Source: an uncultured Flavobacteriales bacterium (GTDB taxonomy: Bacteria > Bacteroidota > Bacteroidia > Flavobacteriales_D > Sanyastnellaceae). From it: DNA of 9,863 nt. The notes below the pieces were generated by a model, which was not told where the DNA came from, did no database searches, and saw only the letters and a list, made by a program, of their open reading frames with translations. The position numbers were made by a program, and so were the translations under genes. The stretch covers positions 1 to 9,863 of the forward strand of contig CALKYI010000258.1 of NCBI GenBank assembly GCA_938003665.1, read 5' to 3'. Below, one piece after another: positions 1 through 8,187 of this stretch; within the stretch, counting starts at the first letter, position 1, and every line of letters starts with the position of its first letter.

Positions 1-873
1 ATTTCCCCAGTTGCCGCCGGAAGCATTCATGTACTGAATCTCCCAAATCGAACCCGGACCGTTTTCGCCTGCTTCGGTGAAAATGTTGGCGTAATCGGGG
101 TCAAGGAAGTACTCTTGCGAGGAGATGATCTCCATGCACAGGTCGTGGCATGCCTGCCAATTTCCTCGGTATGCATGCGCCTTAGCCAACAACGCTGTCG
201 CCGCTCCCCACGTCGCTCGTCCAATCTCCGATACGGAAATGGCGCTGCGCTTGGGCAACGATTCACGGGCCGAGGTGAGGTCGGCGATGATTTGTGTCCA
301 AACTTAAGCCTGTGGCGTGCGGCCCTGTTGATACTCACTCGGAGAAAGGTTGTTAAGGATCAGCGGCACATCGCCGAAGACAGTCACCAAGTTGAAGTAC
401 CAGTAGGCACGAATGAATGCTGCCTCCCCGAGGTAGCGCGCCTTTTCCGTGGGATCCATGTCAATGTTGGGCACATTGTTCAACGCTAAGTTGCAGTACG
501 CAATCCCACGGTAGGCTACCTGCCACTCGCCCAACAGAATGCGGCTGGCCGAATTGCCCTGGAAGTTTTCGAACAAGAACAAATCCGGTTCGTCGCCGTC
601 GCCCGATCCGCCTTTGAAGGAATCGTCCGAGCAAATGTCGCCAAAGTACCAGCGGAAGTGCGCCGCCAATTGGGCACTTCCTTGGATATTGGTAACCTCC
701 TGCTGGAGGTTGTTGTAGCAAGCAATGGTGGCCGCCTCAGCATCTTCAGGCGTGAGGTAGTAGTTAGCCTCGGTGGAACCCACCAGCGGTGTGATTTCCA
801 GGAATTCCTGCTTGCACGCTACCAAAGAGACAGCGAGGAATCCAATCATAAAGAGTGTTTTCTGTTGTTTCAT
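1..873 (-). pseudogene. SusD/RagB-like glycan-binding lipoprotein, interrupted by an in-frame stop and cut by the window edge
   Basis: SusD-family lipoproteins sit on the outer membrane over a SusC channel and capture glycan for import. The ATG at 871-873 opens a lipoprotein signal peptide ending in lipobox LVAC (Cys20), then EFLEITP, typical of mature SusD N-termini. The segment around residues 115-185 (WQVAYRGIAYCN, YLGEAAFIRAYWYFNLV, FGDVPLI) is the characteristic SusD N-terminal domain. Codon 190 is TAA (304-306). Reading on in the same frame, all 101 remaining codons to position 1 are open and continue the family pattern: VWTQIIADL, ARESLP, GRATWGAATALLAKAHAYRG, then EYFLDPDYANIFTE. No frame change is needed, so one base substitution explains the break. 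Family members usually have about 450-600 residues, so the C-terminal half lies outside the window. The gene starts 11 bases after the SusC stop, the usual SusC-SusD arrangement. Family assignment is near certain; whether the gene is truly dead or the stop is a sequence error is not decidable here. Confidence 0.9.
304..306 (-). other. in-frame TAA interrupting the SusD-like gene
   Basis: On the coding strand the codons read CAG GCT TAA GTT TGG ACA, that is Q-A-stop-V-W-T. The flanking residues are normal SusD sequence on both sides in the same frame. A single change from GAA (Glu) or CAA (Gln) would create this stop; Glu fits best because acidic residues commonly precede the V-[YW]-x-x-I-I-x-D-L segment in this family. 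SusC and the T9SS protein in the same operon end at TAA, so a reassigned TAA codon is unlikely. Confidence 0.93.
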
Positions 874-884
874 GGGTATGCGAA

Positions 885-3800
885 TTAAAAATTGACGTTA
901 ACACCTGCCATGAAGGTTCGCGCCGCCGGATAGAAACCGCGGTCGATGCCAATCTCCAATGTGCCCCGCGTACCGATTTCCGGATCGAGGCCAGAGTAGC
1001 TGGTGAAGGTGAACAAATTACTTGCTGCGAGATATACACGACACTTGCCAATCTGCAAACGTTGCATCACGCTCTCTGGCAAGGTGTAGCCCAATTGCAC
1101 GTTTTTGATGCGCAAGAACGACCCGTCCTCGACAAATCGGTCGGAGATGCGGTTGTTCTGATTCGGATCGCTGTGTGAAATCCGCGGGTACAAATCGCTT
1201 GTCCCTTCGCCCGTCCAGCGTTCCAACGCCGCGACTGGAAGGTTGGTGGTATTCAGGTCGTACCGGAACACACCGTTCAGCACGTCGTTGCCGTGCGTGC
1301 CTTGCAGGAAAAAGCTGAAATCAAACGCCTTGTAATTGGCAGAAGCATTGAAACCGTAGGTAAAATCCGGATGTGGGTTTCCAATCATGGTCTTGTCATC
1401 CGCATCGATGACGCCATCGCCATTCTGATCCACGAAAATGACGTCTCCGGCTTGGGCGTTTGGCAAGGCTTCATAAGCAGCGGCTTCTTCATCCGTCTGG
1501 AAGATGCCCGCCGTTTCGTAGCCGTAGAAGTACGCCATGGGCATGCCAATTTCCGTGTAGGCCACCAAATCACCAATGCCGAAGACCGAACCGGTGGAGA
1601 TGGGCTGTCCGCCCTCTCCCAAATCGGTCACTTCATTGCGAATGAAGGAGATGTTACCTCCCACTTCGTATTCCACCAAACCTTTCTGATTGCGGTGGTT
1701 GACCATGAACTCAAAACCGGAGTTCTTCGCTGACGCAACATTCGTGGCAGAAGGCAAGAAGCCGACCACGCCAGGCAGTGGAACCACCGCCAACATATCG
1801 TTCGTGTTCTTCACAAAGTAGTCGGCGACAATGTTCAACTTGCCTTTGTACAAGTCGGCGTCCACACCGATGTTCGTCTGCTCGACCGTCTCCCACTTCA
1901 GATCGGGGTTGGACGTGTTGATGGGACCTGCGCCATTTACCTGGACTTGATCGCTGCCGAAGGTGTAATTCAGGCCGTTGAAAATGAGGGACGTGTAATC
2001 GAAGTTGCCGATGCCGTCCGCATTACCGTTTTGGCCCCAGCTGGCGCGGACTTTCAAGAAGTCAATCCAGTCTTTCTCGGCGACCCATGGCAATTCGGTC
2101 ATGTTGTACGCCGCGGAGAACGATGGGAAGATGCCGTATCGGTTGTTTTTACCGAATCGAGATGAACCGTCGCGGCGGACTGTACCGGCCAATGACCAAG
2201 CCTCACCCAGACTGTAGTTCACACGAACGAATTGTCCAATGAAGGACGATTCTGAAATGCCGCCGTTCGCCGTTGGGGCTTGTTCAGCAGTGTTCATGCT
2301 GTTGCTCAAGTAGGCGAACAACACGTCATTCGATGCCAAGCTATCGCGCGAACCGTAGAAGTTGGTGCTCAGGTTGTTCAACGCTGAGTAGCCTGCGATG
2401 ACTTGCAAGTCGTCGCCATTGTTCAATTCTTTGGTGTAATTCACCGTGTTCTCCCACTGCCAGTTGCTCCACTTGTTTTCGCCGAGTACGAGGGAGTTGA
2501 CCGGACGAAACTCATAAGCCGGACGCTCGGGGTCGTTCTCACCGATGCCCAAGTCGTAGGAGGGATAGAAAATACGGTGTGAGCCCAATGACAAATCCAC
2601 CGACATGGTCGAGCGGAATTTCAAGTTGGACAAAATGTCAAATTCTGCGAACGTTGAACCGACAAAACGGTTCGTGGTCCAGAAGTCGTTGTTCAGTGCG
2701 ATTTGGTTCGCCGGGTTGGCGATATCGGAATCGATGAACGTACTGTACGCATAGGATCCATCGGGGCGTTGTGCCGTAGTGATCGGATCCATATTCAGCG
2801 CACGACCCACAGGGGTGGCGAATTCGTTGTTCTCAGCCAACGCCGAACGATTCAGGTGCGTGAAGTTCACGTTCTGGCCCATGCGGAATCGCTCACCACC
2901 GTCTTGGCGGGTGTTGATGCGGAAGGTGTAGCGCTCGAAACGCCCCTTCTCGCCACCGATGATACCGTCCTGCGTGAAGTAGCTTCCGCCAACCGCCGTT
3001 GACGAGGTCTTGGTGCCCTTCGTGAAGCTGAACGAGTGATTCATCATCGGGGCGCGCTGGAAAATTTCATCCTGCCAATCGAAGCCTTCGCCCAATGCCG
3101 CTGGGTTGCTCAACGCTTCCAGTGGCGCGAGGCCCGCAGCGGAGCGGCTTTCGTTCATGAGAATGGCGTACTCTTCAGCATTCAACAGTGCCATGTATTT
3201 CCAAGGCTCCTGAACGCCGTAGTAGCTTTCATAGGTGATTTGAGGCTTTTGGCCTTTGTCGCCGGATTTCGTAGTGATCAATACGACACCATTTCCACCA
3301 CGCGCACCGTAAATGGCCGCAGAAGCCGCGTCCTTCAAAATGGAGATGGACTCGATGTCCGCAGGGTTCAAATAGTCGATGCCAGCGCTGGGAATGCCGT
3401 CAATAACGTACAACGGCTCGGCGTTGTTCAATGAACCTGTTCCACGAATCCGGATGGACTGGGTAGAACCAGGTTGACCTGAATTCTGTGTTACCTGCAC
3501 CCCGGCAGCTCGACCTTGAAGCGCTTGCTCTGTTCGAAGAACGGGCAACGAAGTGATTTCCTTCGTATCAATCGTCCCAACGGCACCGGAGATTTTGCTG
3601 CGCTTCTGGTTGCCGTAGCCGATGACGACCACTTCCTCCAATCCCGCAATGTCCGCGTCCAATTGGACGTTGACCGGCTGGTTGGACGTTGCGCTGACCT
3701 CTTTGCTGCGGTAACCAATGAAGGAGAAAACAAGGGTTACAGGGTCACCCGATACGGGCAACGTGAATTTTCCATCGATGTCCGAAAAGGTCGCGTTCCG

Positions 3801-3944
3801 CGTCCCCTTCTCGACCACCGTGACCCCGGGCAAGCCGAGGCCGTCTTCAGCGGCGGTCACCGTCCCGGAGACCATCCTTCCCTGAGAGAAGGAGGTCGCC
3901 AAGATGGCACCGATGAATCCAAATGCTAAAAGCAGTTTTTTCAT
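885..3944 (-). CDS. SusC/RagA-family TonB-linked outer membrane transporter
   Basis: A 1019-residue TonB-dependent transporter that moves oligosaccharides across the outer membrane with its SusD partner. The ATG at 3942-3944 gives a clean signal peptide (MKKLLLAFGF...ATSFSQ, about residues 1-21). Next come a carboxypeptidase-regulatory-like beta domain (about 24-98), the SusC hallmark EEVVVIGYGNQKR (103-115), and a plug domain (about 116-230) containing IRIRGTGSLNNAEPLYVIDG and LKDAASAAIYGARGGNGVVL. The rest is a beta-barrel rich in aromatic and Asn/Asp strand-loop repeats, ending in the terminal Phe of VNVNF typical of outer membrane barrels. The length is usual for SusC and the frame is intact. 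It lies 52 bases downstream of the T9SS protein gene and 11 bases upstream of SusD, with no promoter motif visible in either gap, so it is probably cotranscribed. The transported sugar cannot be read from the sequence; the neighbouring GH3 and GH2 enzymes suggest a beta-glucan, beta-mannan or glucomannan. Confidence 0.97.
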   Translation of the reverse strand: MKKLLLAFGFIGAILATSFSQGRMVSGTVTAAEDGLGLPGVTVVEKGTRNATFSDIDGKFTLPVSGDPVTLVFSFIGYRSKEVSATSNQPVNVQLDADIAGLEEVVVIGYGNQKRSKISGAVGTIDTKEITSLPVLRTEQALQGRAAGVQVTQNSGQPGSTQSIRIRGTGSLNNAEPLYVIDGIPSAGIDYLNPADIESISILKDAASAAIYGARGGNGVVLITTKSGDKGQKPQITYESYYGVQEPWKYMALLNAEEYAILMNESRSAAGLAPLEALSNPAALGEGFDWQDEIFQRAPMMNHSFSFTKGTKTSSTAVGGSYFTQDGIIGGEKGRFERYTFRINTRQDGGERFRMGQNVNFTHLNRSALAENNEFATPVGRALNMDPITTAQRPDGSYAYSTFIDSDIANPANQIALNNDFWTTNRFVGSTFAEFDILSNLKFRSTMSVDLSLGSHRIFYPSYDLGIGENDPERPAYEFRPVNSLVLGENKWSNWQWENTVNYTKELNNGDDLQVIAGYSALNNLSTNFYGSRDSLASNDVLFAYLSNSMNTAEQAPTANGGISESSFIGQFVRVNYSLGEAWSLAGTVRRDGSSRFGKNNRYGIFPSFSAAYNMTELPWVAEKDWIDFLKVRASWGQNGNADGIGNFDYTSLIFNGLNYTFGSDQVQVNGAGPINTSNPDLKWETVEQTNIGVDADLYKGKLNIVADYFVKNTNDMLAVVPLPGVVGFLPSATNVASAKNSGFEFMVNHRNQKGLVEYEVGGNISFIRNEVTDLGEGGQPISTGSVFGIGDLVAYTEIGMPMAYFYGYETAGIFQTDEEAAAYEALPNAQAGDVIFVDQNGDGVIDADDKTMIGNPHPDFTYGFNASANYKAFDFSFFLQGTHGNDVLNGVFRYDLNTTNLPVAALERWTGEGTSDLYPRISHSDPNQNNRISDRFVEDGSFLRIKNVQLGYTLPESVMQRLQIGKCRVYLAASNLFTFTSYSGLDPEIGTRGTLEIGIDRGFYPAARTFMAGVNVNF

Positions 3945-3996
3945 CAGAATTCAGTTCGTTCCAGTGTTGCTGGATGTTGTAGTTGGTGTCCTTTGA

Positions 3997-5736
3997 TTAT
4001 TGGACTTTGATGAGTTTCTCTGTCGCAACGACTCCATTCATGTTCAACTGAACGAAGTATACACCTGCCGCTTCTGAACTCATGTCGAGCGTCCAGACCG
4101 GCGTGTTCGCTGGCAACAGCACGCGCTCGACCAAGGCCCCGTTGAAGGACACAACGCTCACTTCGCAAGGAGCATTGTTGGCACCCTGCATGCGCAACTC
4201 AACGATGTCGTTGGTGATCGAAGGGACGAGCTTGAAGTCCATGCCTCCCAACTCCATTACGTTATCTGGGGTGCAAACATCACACGAGTTGAAGCAGTAT
4301 GCGATGGTTTCAACCGACGCTTCTTCGTCGATGAACAAGTAGCGATTCGTGTAAACCGAGTCAGCTGTCGTGACTGTGCACTCACCGTGAACGATGGGAT
4401 CAAATACTTCTTCCACGCCGCTGTTGACGAACTTGTATTCGTGGCCGCCAGGCAACAAGTCGAGGGTCACCTCGTAGATGCCGTCTCCGTCATCGTCAGC
4501 CAAAGGAGTCGCCGTGTTGTCCCAGCCATTGATGGAGCCACCGAAAATGGTCACTCCACTCACGACCAATTGCTCGCTCATGTCGACCTTGAAGGTGACA
4601 GGAACTGGGCTGATCATTTCACAAGAACCGTCTTCGCTGCACTGGCCGAAGCACGTGCTGACCACCGTGTTGCCTGTTACTTCAGGCAAGAAACGGTCGT
4701 TGTAGTTATCTGGGTTGGCGCAAGGCAAACCAGCGATGTTCTCCTTGCACGACCAGTCGCCACACGCACCGTTGGTGAACGTGTAGTAGCTGCTGAATCC
4801 AGCCTCTACCTCCACGGTAATGGAGTAGACGCCGTCACCGTCGTCGTCGGTCATTTGGTTGTCGCCGGGGTTTCCAAAGTTTCCACCTCCAGCGAGGTAA
4901 ACACCTGTAGGATCAACGTCTTCCAATTCCATGTTGAGGTTGAACGTCACGGTGAACAGGCTGTCGTTTCCGCCGCCGCCCCCATTCGAGCCCTCGCAGG
5001 CCGAGCAGGAGTTGTAGCACACCACGTCCAAGGCCATTGCCTCCGTTCCGGTAGTCAACGTACCGTTAGTGTAACCGTCAATGGTGCTGGTGCACGGATC
5101 ACCTTCGGTGAATTCTTCCTGAGCGCTCCAACCGTCCAACGTGAACTTGTACTCGTAGGACATCTCGTTATCAAGCTCAATGGCGAGCTCATAAACGCCG
5201 TCCGCGTCATCGTCGGTCATCTCAGCGCATGTGCCGCACCAGCCGTTGAAGCTGCCGTTCAAATTCACTGCGCCGTAGGTACCAGTGTACTCCGACATGT
5301 CTACGCGGAAGGTCACCGCGGATGCAGGTGGTGGAGCTTGGCAAGAGCCATCCTCTGAGCACTGACCAAAGCAAGTGCTGATGGTCATATCGCCGTTGAT
5401 TTCAGGCAAGATGCGGTCATTCCAATTGGCTGGGTCCGAACAAGGGAGGCCCTGCAGGTTCTCTTTGCAGCTCCAGTCAGGGCAGTTGCCATTGAGGAAA
5501 ATGTAGTTGCCTGTTGTGCCGTTGTCCATGACAACATCAACACTGTACACGCCGTCCCCATCCGGGTCGGTCATTTCATGCTCGGTGGGTCCACCGATGA
5601 CACCGCCGCCGAGGTAAACACCTCCTTCGGACACGGTCTCGTTCTCCATGTTGAGATTAAATGTCACAACGGATGTTTGCCCCCAAGAAGTGGCAGCAAC
5701 AAGCATTGCGATCATGCTTACGTAAACGTTTTTCAT
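3997..5736 (-). CDS. secreted modular protein with duplicated carbohydrate-binding-like modules and a T9SS sorting tail
   Basis: A 579-residue protein with an N-terminal signal peptide (MKNVYVSMIAMLVAATSWGQ) and a C-terminal type A T9SS sorting domain (about 502-579, with VVSFNGALV, AAGVYFVQLNMNG and a TEKLIKVQ end). This predicts export and attachment at the cell surface. Between them are four beta-sandwich-like modules in an A-B-A-B order: A1 24-134, B1 140-248, A2 261-372, B2 379-488, with a Gly-rich linker near 251-258. Each module carries an acidic loop, DPDGDGVY, DDDADGVY, DDDGDGVY or DDDGDGIY, resembling calcium-binding Dx[DN]xDG loops. The B modules have GSFNGW/GSINGW and EYKF, as in E-set and CBM48-like glycogen/starch-binding folds. 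The A modules share DWSCKEN and STCFGQCSEDGSC. No catalytic motif is seen. Its place between GH3 and SusC suggests a surface glycan-binding role like SusE/SusF, although such genes usually follow SusD. That function is inferred; the secretion route and module layout are seen. Confidence 0.85.
   Translation of the reverse strand: MKNVYVSMIAMLVAATSWGQTSVVTFNLNMENETVSEGGVYLGGGVIGGPTEHEMTDPDGDGVYSVDVVMDNGTTGNYIFLNGNCPDWSCKENLQGLPCSDPANWNDRILPEINGDMTISTCFGQCSEDGSCQAPPPASAVTFRVDMSEYTGTYGAVNLNGSFNGWCGTCAEMTDDDADGVYELAIELDNEMSYEYKFTLDGWSAQEEFTEGDPCTSTIDGYTNGTLTTGTEAMALDVVCYNSCSACEGSNGGGGGNDSLFTVTFNLNMELEDVDPTGVYLAGGGNFGNPGDNQMTDDDGDGVYSITVEVEAGFSSYYTFTNGACGDWSCKENIAGLPCANPDNYNDRFLPEVTGNTVVSTCFGQCSEDGSCEMISPVPVTFKVDMSEQLVVSGVTIFGGSINGWDNTATPLADDDGDGIYEVTLDLLPGGHEYKFVNSGVEEVFDPIVHGECTVTTADSVYTNRYLFIDEEASVETIAYCFNSCDVCTPDNVMELGGMDFKLVPSITNDIVELRMQGANNAPCEVSVVSFNGALVERVLLPANTPVWTLDMSSEAAGVYFVQLNMNGVVATEKLIKVQ
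4273..5667 (-). repeat. internal tandem duplication of a two-module (A-B) unit within the T9SS protein gene
   Basis: Residues 24-248 (4993-5667) and 261-488 (4273-4956) are diverged copies. Six cysteines of module A recur at exactly 240 residues' distance (85, 90, 99, 122, 126, 132 against 325, 330, 339, 362, 366, 372). Three cysteines of module B recur at 241 (240, 244, 247 against 481, 485, 488). B1 has an extra CGTC pair (167, 170) that B2 lacks. At DNA level the copies differ at many positions, so the duplication is old and not a recent recombination product. Confidence 0.88.
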
Positions 5737-5758
5737 TGTAAGAGTTTATGGTTTGGGT

Positions 5759-8110
5759 TCATTTTATGCGGAAGGTGGCTGATTCATCAGCAATTTTCAA
5801 GGTAAAGGCACCAGGCTCAACACGGCTAACGAGGTCCGTGTGTACAAAAGACAGGGCGCTAACTGGCAAATTGATGCCGTGAGTGACCGTCTCACCGGGT
5901 CCAATAAACACGCGATTGAAATCACGCAGCCGCTGCACACTCGGTGTAATGGACGCCACGTGGTCTTGCGCGTACACTAGTACCAGTTCATTGACCGTAC
6001 GATCCCCGGTGTTCGTGATGTCGATGGTGCCGCGAATGGAATCGCCCACGCTCAACGTGGAATCAACCAGCGAAAAATTGCTGTACTCAACACTTGAGTA
6101 GCTCAAGCCGTGCCCAAAGGGGTATTGCGGATTGTAGCCACCCGAAGAGGAGCCCGGATTGCCACGTTCAGCAAATTTGTAGTCGTAGGTCAAGTGCGAT
6201 GACGGATGGCGCGGCCACGTAAAGGGCAAACGGCCGCTCGGATTGTATGATCCGTCGAGCACTTGCGCGATGGCCAATCCTCCATAATCACCTGGCAAGT
6301 AGGCCATGACCACGGCGTCCATCAGCGGTTCGATGTCCGCGAACGTTCTCGGCCGGCCTTCAATGAACACCCCGATGATGGGCACGTTTAACGCATGCAC
6401 AGCACGCACCAAGTCCTTCTGGTTGCTGAACAAACTCAAGTCCTCGTCGTTGCCAACGAATTCAGTGTAGGGCATCTCGCCCAAGGCCAAGACCACACAC
6501 GCGGGTCGTGTCGCTCGAATCGCCCGAGTGACCTTATCAATGTCATCGGACCCAAAATCCATGGTCAGCGGGCTATCAGCAATGCGATCTGAACCAAAAT
6601 GCTCGGCCATGGCTTCCGCCAAGTGCGGCCGTCCAGGCGTGTTGAAACGCGTATTTGTTCCCTGCCATGTACCGGTCCACCCGCCGTTCAGGGCGTTAAG
6701 GCTATGGGCAGTAGGCCCCGTTACGAACACGGTGCCTGTCCCGCCGATGGGCAATATGGGCCGGTCTGGGTAGACAGCATGCTGGCCTTCATTCTTCAGG
6801 ACCGTAATGGATTCCAAGGCCGCGCGCGCTGCAGTCCCTTCGAATTGTGATCTGTCCGGGTAGGTATCCAAGGCCGGCGGCATGCCTGCTGTTTCGAACA
6901 ACCCCAATTCCCATTTCATGTTGAGGATCCGCCGAACCGAAAGGTCGATGCGTTCCATGCTGATCGTGCCCTCTTGCACCAACTCAACCAAGGCTTCGCT
7001 GAATTCGAGGTCATGGGGGACCATGCTCATGTCAATCCCCGCTTCGATGCCCATGCGCGTTGCCTCTTTGTTGTCTTCGGCCACCATGTGCCGGGTGTAG
7101 AGGTAGCGAATGTCCTCCCAATCGGATACGACCACGCCTTCGAAACCCAACTCATCACGCAACAGATCGGTCAGCAAGTACCGGTTGGCGTGCACCGGGA
7201 TACCGTTGATTTCACCACTGTTCACCATGATGGACATGGCTCCTGCATCGATGGCAGCTTGGAACGAGGGAAGGAAATATTCGCGCAACTCGCGTTCTGG
7301 AATCCAGGCGGGGGTGCGGTCTTTTCCGGACAACGAGAAACCGTAACCAAAGAAATGCTTCAACGTCGCAGCGAATGGAACATCTCCGTTCTGGTACCCC
7401 TCGACCATCGCTACGCCGAGGCGTGAAGCAAGTAGCGGGTCTTCTCCGAAGGTTTCCCAAAAACGCGGCCAGCGGGGATCACGGCCCAAATCGAGTACGG
7501 GCGAAAAATTCCACGGAATGCCGCACGCAGCAACCTGCTCTGCTGTGGCCGCTGCGTTTTTTCGAACGAGCGATTCATTCCATGTGGCGGCCAACCCGAT
7601 TTGCTGCGGGCCAAGCACCGCATCAGACGTATACGTTGGACCGTGTATGGCATCGACCCCGTACAAGACAGGAATGCCCGATGCTTTGCGCGCCGCATGC
7701 TCCTGAATACCCGTGATGAATTCGTGCCATTTCTCCGGAGTATGGGCATGATCTCCACAGTTGAGGATGCTTCCCACCTGATAATCCACGAGGGCCTCCC
7801 TTGCACGCGACGAATCGAGGTGCTGAGGCTCGATGATTGTTTTGTTCTCTTTTTGCAGAATGGTCCCCAATGTGAGTTGGGTCATCTCCCCCACCTTGGC
7901 CTCCAAACTCATCGTTGCAATCAGGGAATCAACGAACGCTTGTCTCTCCGTGACTTCGCCCTTGGGCCCACCGCTGCATGCGCCGAGGCTCAATAGGAAT
8001 ATACCTACGGCACAGAGAGTGGTCAAATTGGAAAGAAAGTTCACGAGGACGGAGCGCGTTTTCTGCAGTGAGATTACGCCGGGTTCATTGCTCGGGCGAC
8101 AGGTGTGCAA
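5759..8110 (-). CDS. glycoside hydrolase family 3 beta-glucosidase-type lipoprotein
   Basis: GH3 enzymes release non-reducing-end beta-linked sugars, usually glucose, with retention. The full (alpha/beta)8 domain is visible: MSLEAKVGEMTQLTLG (67-82), YGVDAIHGPTYTSDAVLGPQQ (150-170), GIPWNFSPVLDLGRDPRWPR (197-216), WETFGEDP (218-225), LKHFFGYGF (250-258) and SGKDRTPAWIPERELREYF. The nucleophile motif VVVSDWEDI has Asp330. The second domain has GE-x-PY-x-E (544-550), where the acid/base Glu is expected, and a C-terminal fibronectin-III-like domain follows YPFGHGLSY. A lipobox LGAC (Cys45) marks it as a lipoprotein. The 783-residue frame opens with TTG at 8108-8110, the only initiator left after the upstream stop at 8120-8122. 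No ATG occurs before residue 67. An internal GTG at 8042-8044 would give a more normal signal peptide of about 22 residues, so the true start is uncertain. The motifs resemble GH3 enzymes of beta-glucan and laminarin loci. It is probably the first gene of the operon, with 22 bases to the next. Confidence 0.95.
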   Translation of the reverse strand: MHTCRPSNEPGVISLQKTRSVLVNFLSNLTTLCAVGIFLLSLGACSGGPKGEVTERQAFVDSLIATMSLEAKVGEMTQLTLGTILQKENKTIIEPQHLDSSRAREALVDYQVGSILNCGDHAHTPEKWHEFITGIQEHAARKASGIPVLYGVDAIHGPTYTSDAVLGPQQIGLAATWNESLVRKNAAATAEQVAACGIPWNFSPVLDLGRDPRWPRFWETFGEDPLLASRLGVAMVEGYQNGDVPFAATLKHFFGYGFSLSGKDRTPAWIPERELREYFLPSFQAAIDAGAMSIMVNSGEINGIPVHANRYLLTDLLRDELGFEGVVVSDWEDIRYLYTRHMVAEDNKEATRMGIEAGIDMSMVPHDLEFSEALVELVQEGTISMERIDLSVRRILNMKWELGLFETAGMPPALDTYPDRSQFEGTAARAALESITVLKNEGQHAVYPDRPILPIGGTGTVFVTGPTAHSLNALNGGWTGTWQGTNTRFNTPGRPHLAEAMAEHFGSDRIADSPLTMDFGSDDIDKVTRAIRATRPACVVLALGEMPYTEFVGNDEDLSLFSNQKDLVRAVHALNVPIIGVFIEGRPRTFADIEPLMDAVVMAYLPGDYGGLAIAQVLDGSYNPSGRLPFTWPRHPSSHLTYDYKFAERGNPGSSSGGYNPQYPFGHGLSYSSVEYSNFSLVDSTLSVGDSIRGTIDITNTGDRTVNELVLVYAQDHVASITPSVQRLRDFNRVFIGPGETVTHGINLPVSALSFVHTDLVSRVEPGAFTLKIADESATFRIK

Positions 8111-8155
8111 GTTACACGCTTAATTTGACATAGATGGCAGATTCGGCGGCCTTTT

Positions 8156-8187
8156 TTTGCCCCAGCAGACGGGGCGTTCTATCTTGT
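8156..8187 (+). promoter_or_regulatory. possible Bacteroidota-type promoter for the GH2 gene
   Basis: TTTG at 8156-8159 is followed after 20 bases by TATCTTGT at 8180-8187. The Bacteroidota consensus is a -33 TTG or TTTG, about 17-23 bases, then TAnnTTTG. The spacing fits, but the -7 box is imperfect (TTGT for TTTG). It would place the transcript start near 8190-8195, a short leader before the ATG at 8199 or 8208. A motif this short can occur by chance. Confidence 0.3.
8159..8175. repeat. short GC inverted repeat in the divergent intergenic region
   Basis: GCCCC (8159-8163) and GGGGC (8171-8175) flank a 7-base loop. It lies between the proposed -33 and -7 boxes of the GH2 gene, so it could be an operator half-site pair. 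A T tract lies on its 5' side on the plus strand and not on its 3' side on either strand, so it is not an intrinsic terminator. Confidence 0.3.

Noticed and set aside
304..306. TAA readthrough or a reassigned stop codon
   Set aside because: SusC and the T9SS protein gene end at TAA at their expected C-termini, and Bacteroidota use the standard bacterial code, so a mutation or sequence error is simpler.
27..338. A 103-codon minus-strand frame overlapping the SusD break, which might suggest a frameshift
   Set aside because: Direct translation shows that SusD continues in its original frame after the TAA; this other frame is Arg-rich and matches nothing, so the break is a nonsense codon and not a frameshift.
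3960..3974. Small inverted repeat TCCAG-N5-CTGGA in the gap between the T9SS protein gene and SusC, considered as a terminator or attenuator
   Set aside because: The stem is only 5 bp with no T tract after it on the transcribed strand; such a structure is expected by chance.
4387..5358. A 323-codon open frame on the plus strand
   Set aside because: It lies wholly antisense to the T9SS protein gene. Its repeated Val-rich stretches are the reverse reading of the repeated DxDGDGVY loops, and it has no recognisable domain or signal.
8152..8175. GC inverted repeat next to a T run, considered as an intrinsic terminator
   Set aside because: The T run precedes the stem on the plus strand and would read as A after the stem on the minus strand; neither orientation gives stem followed by U.
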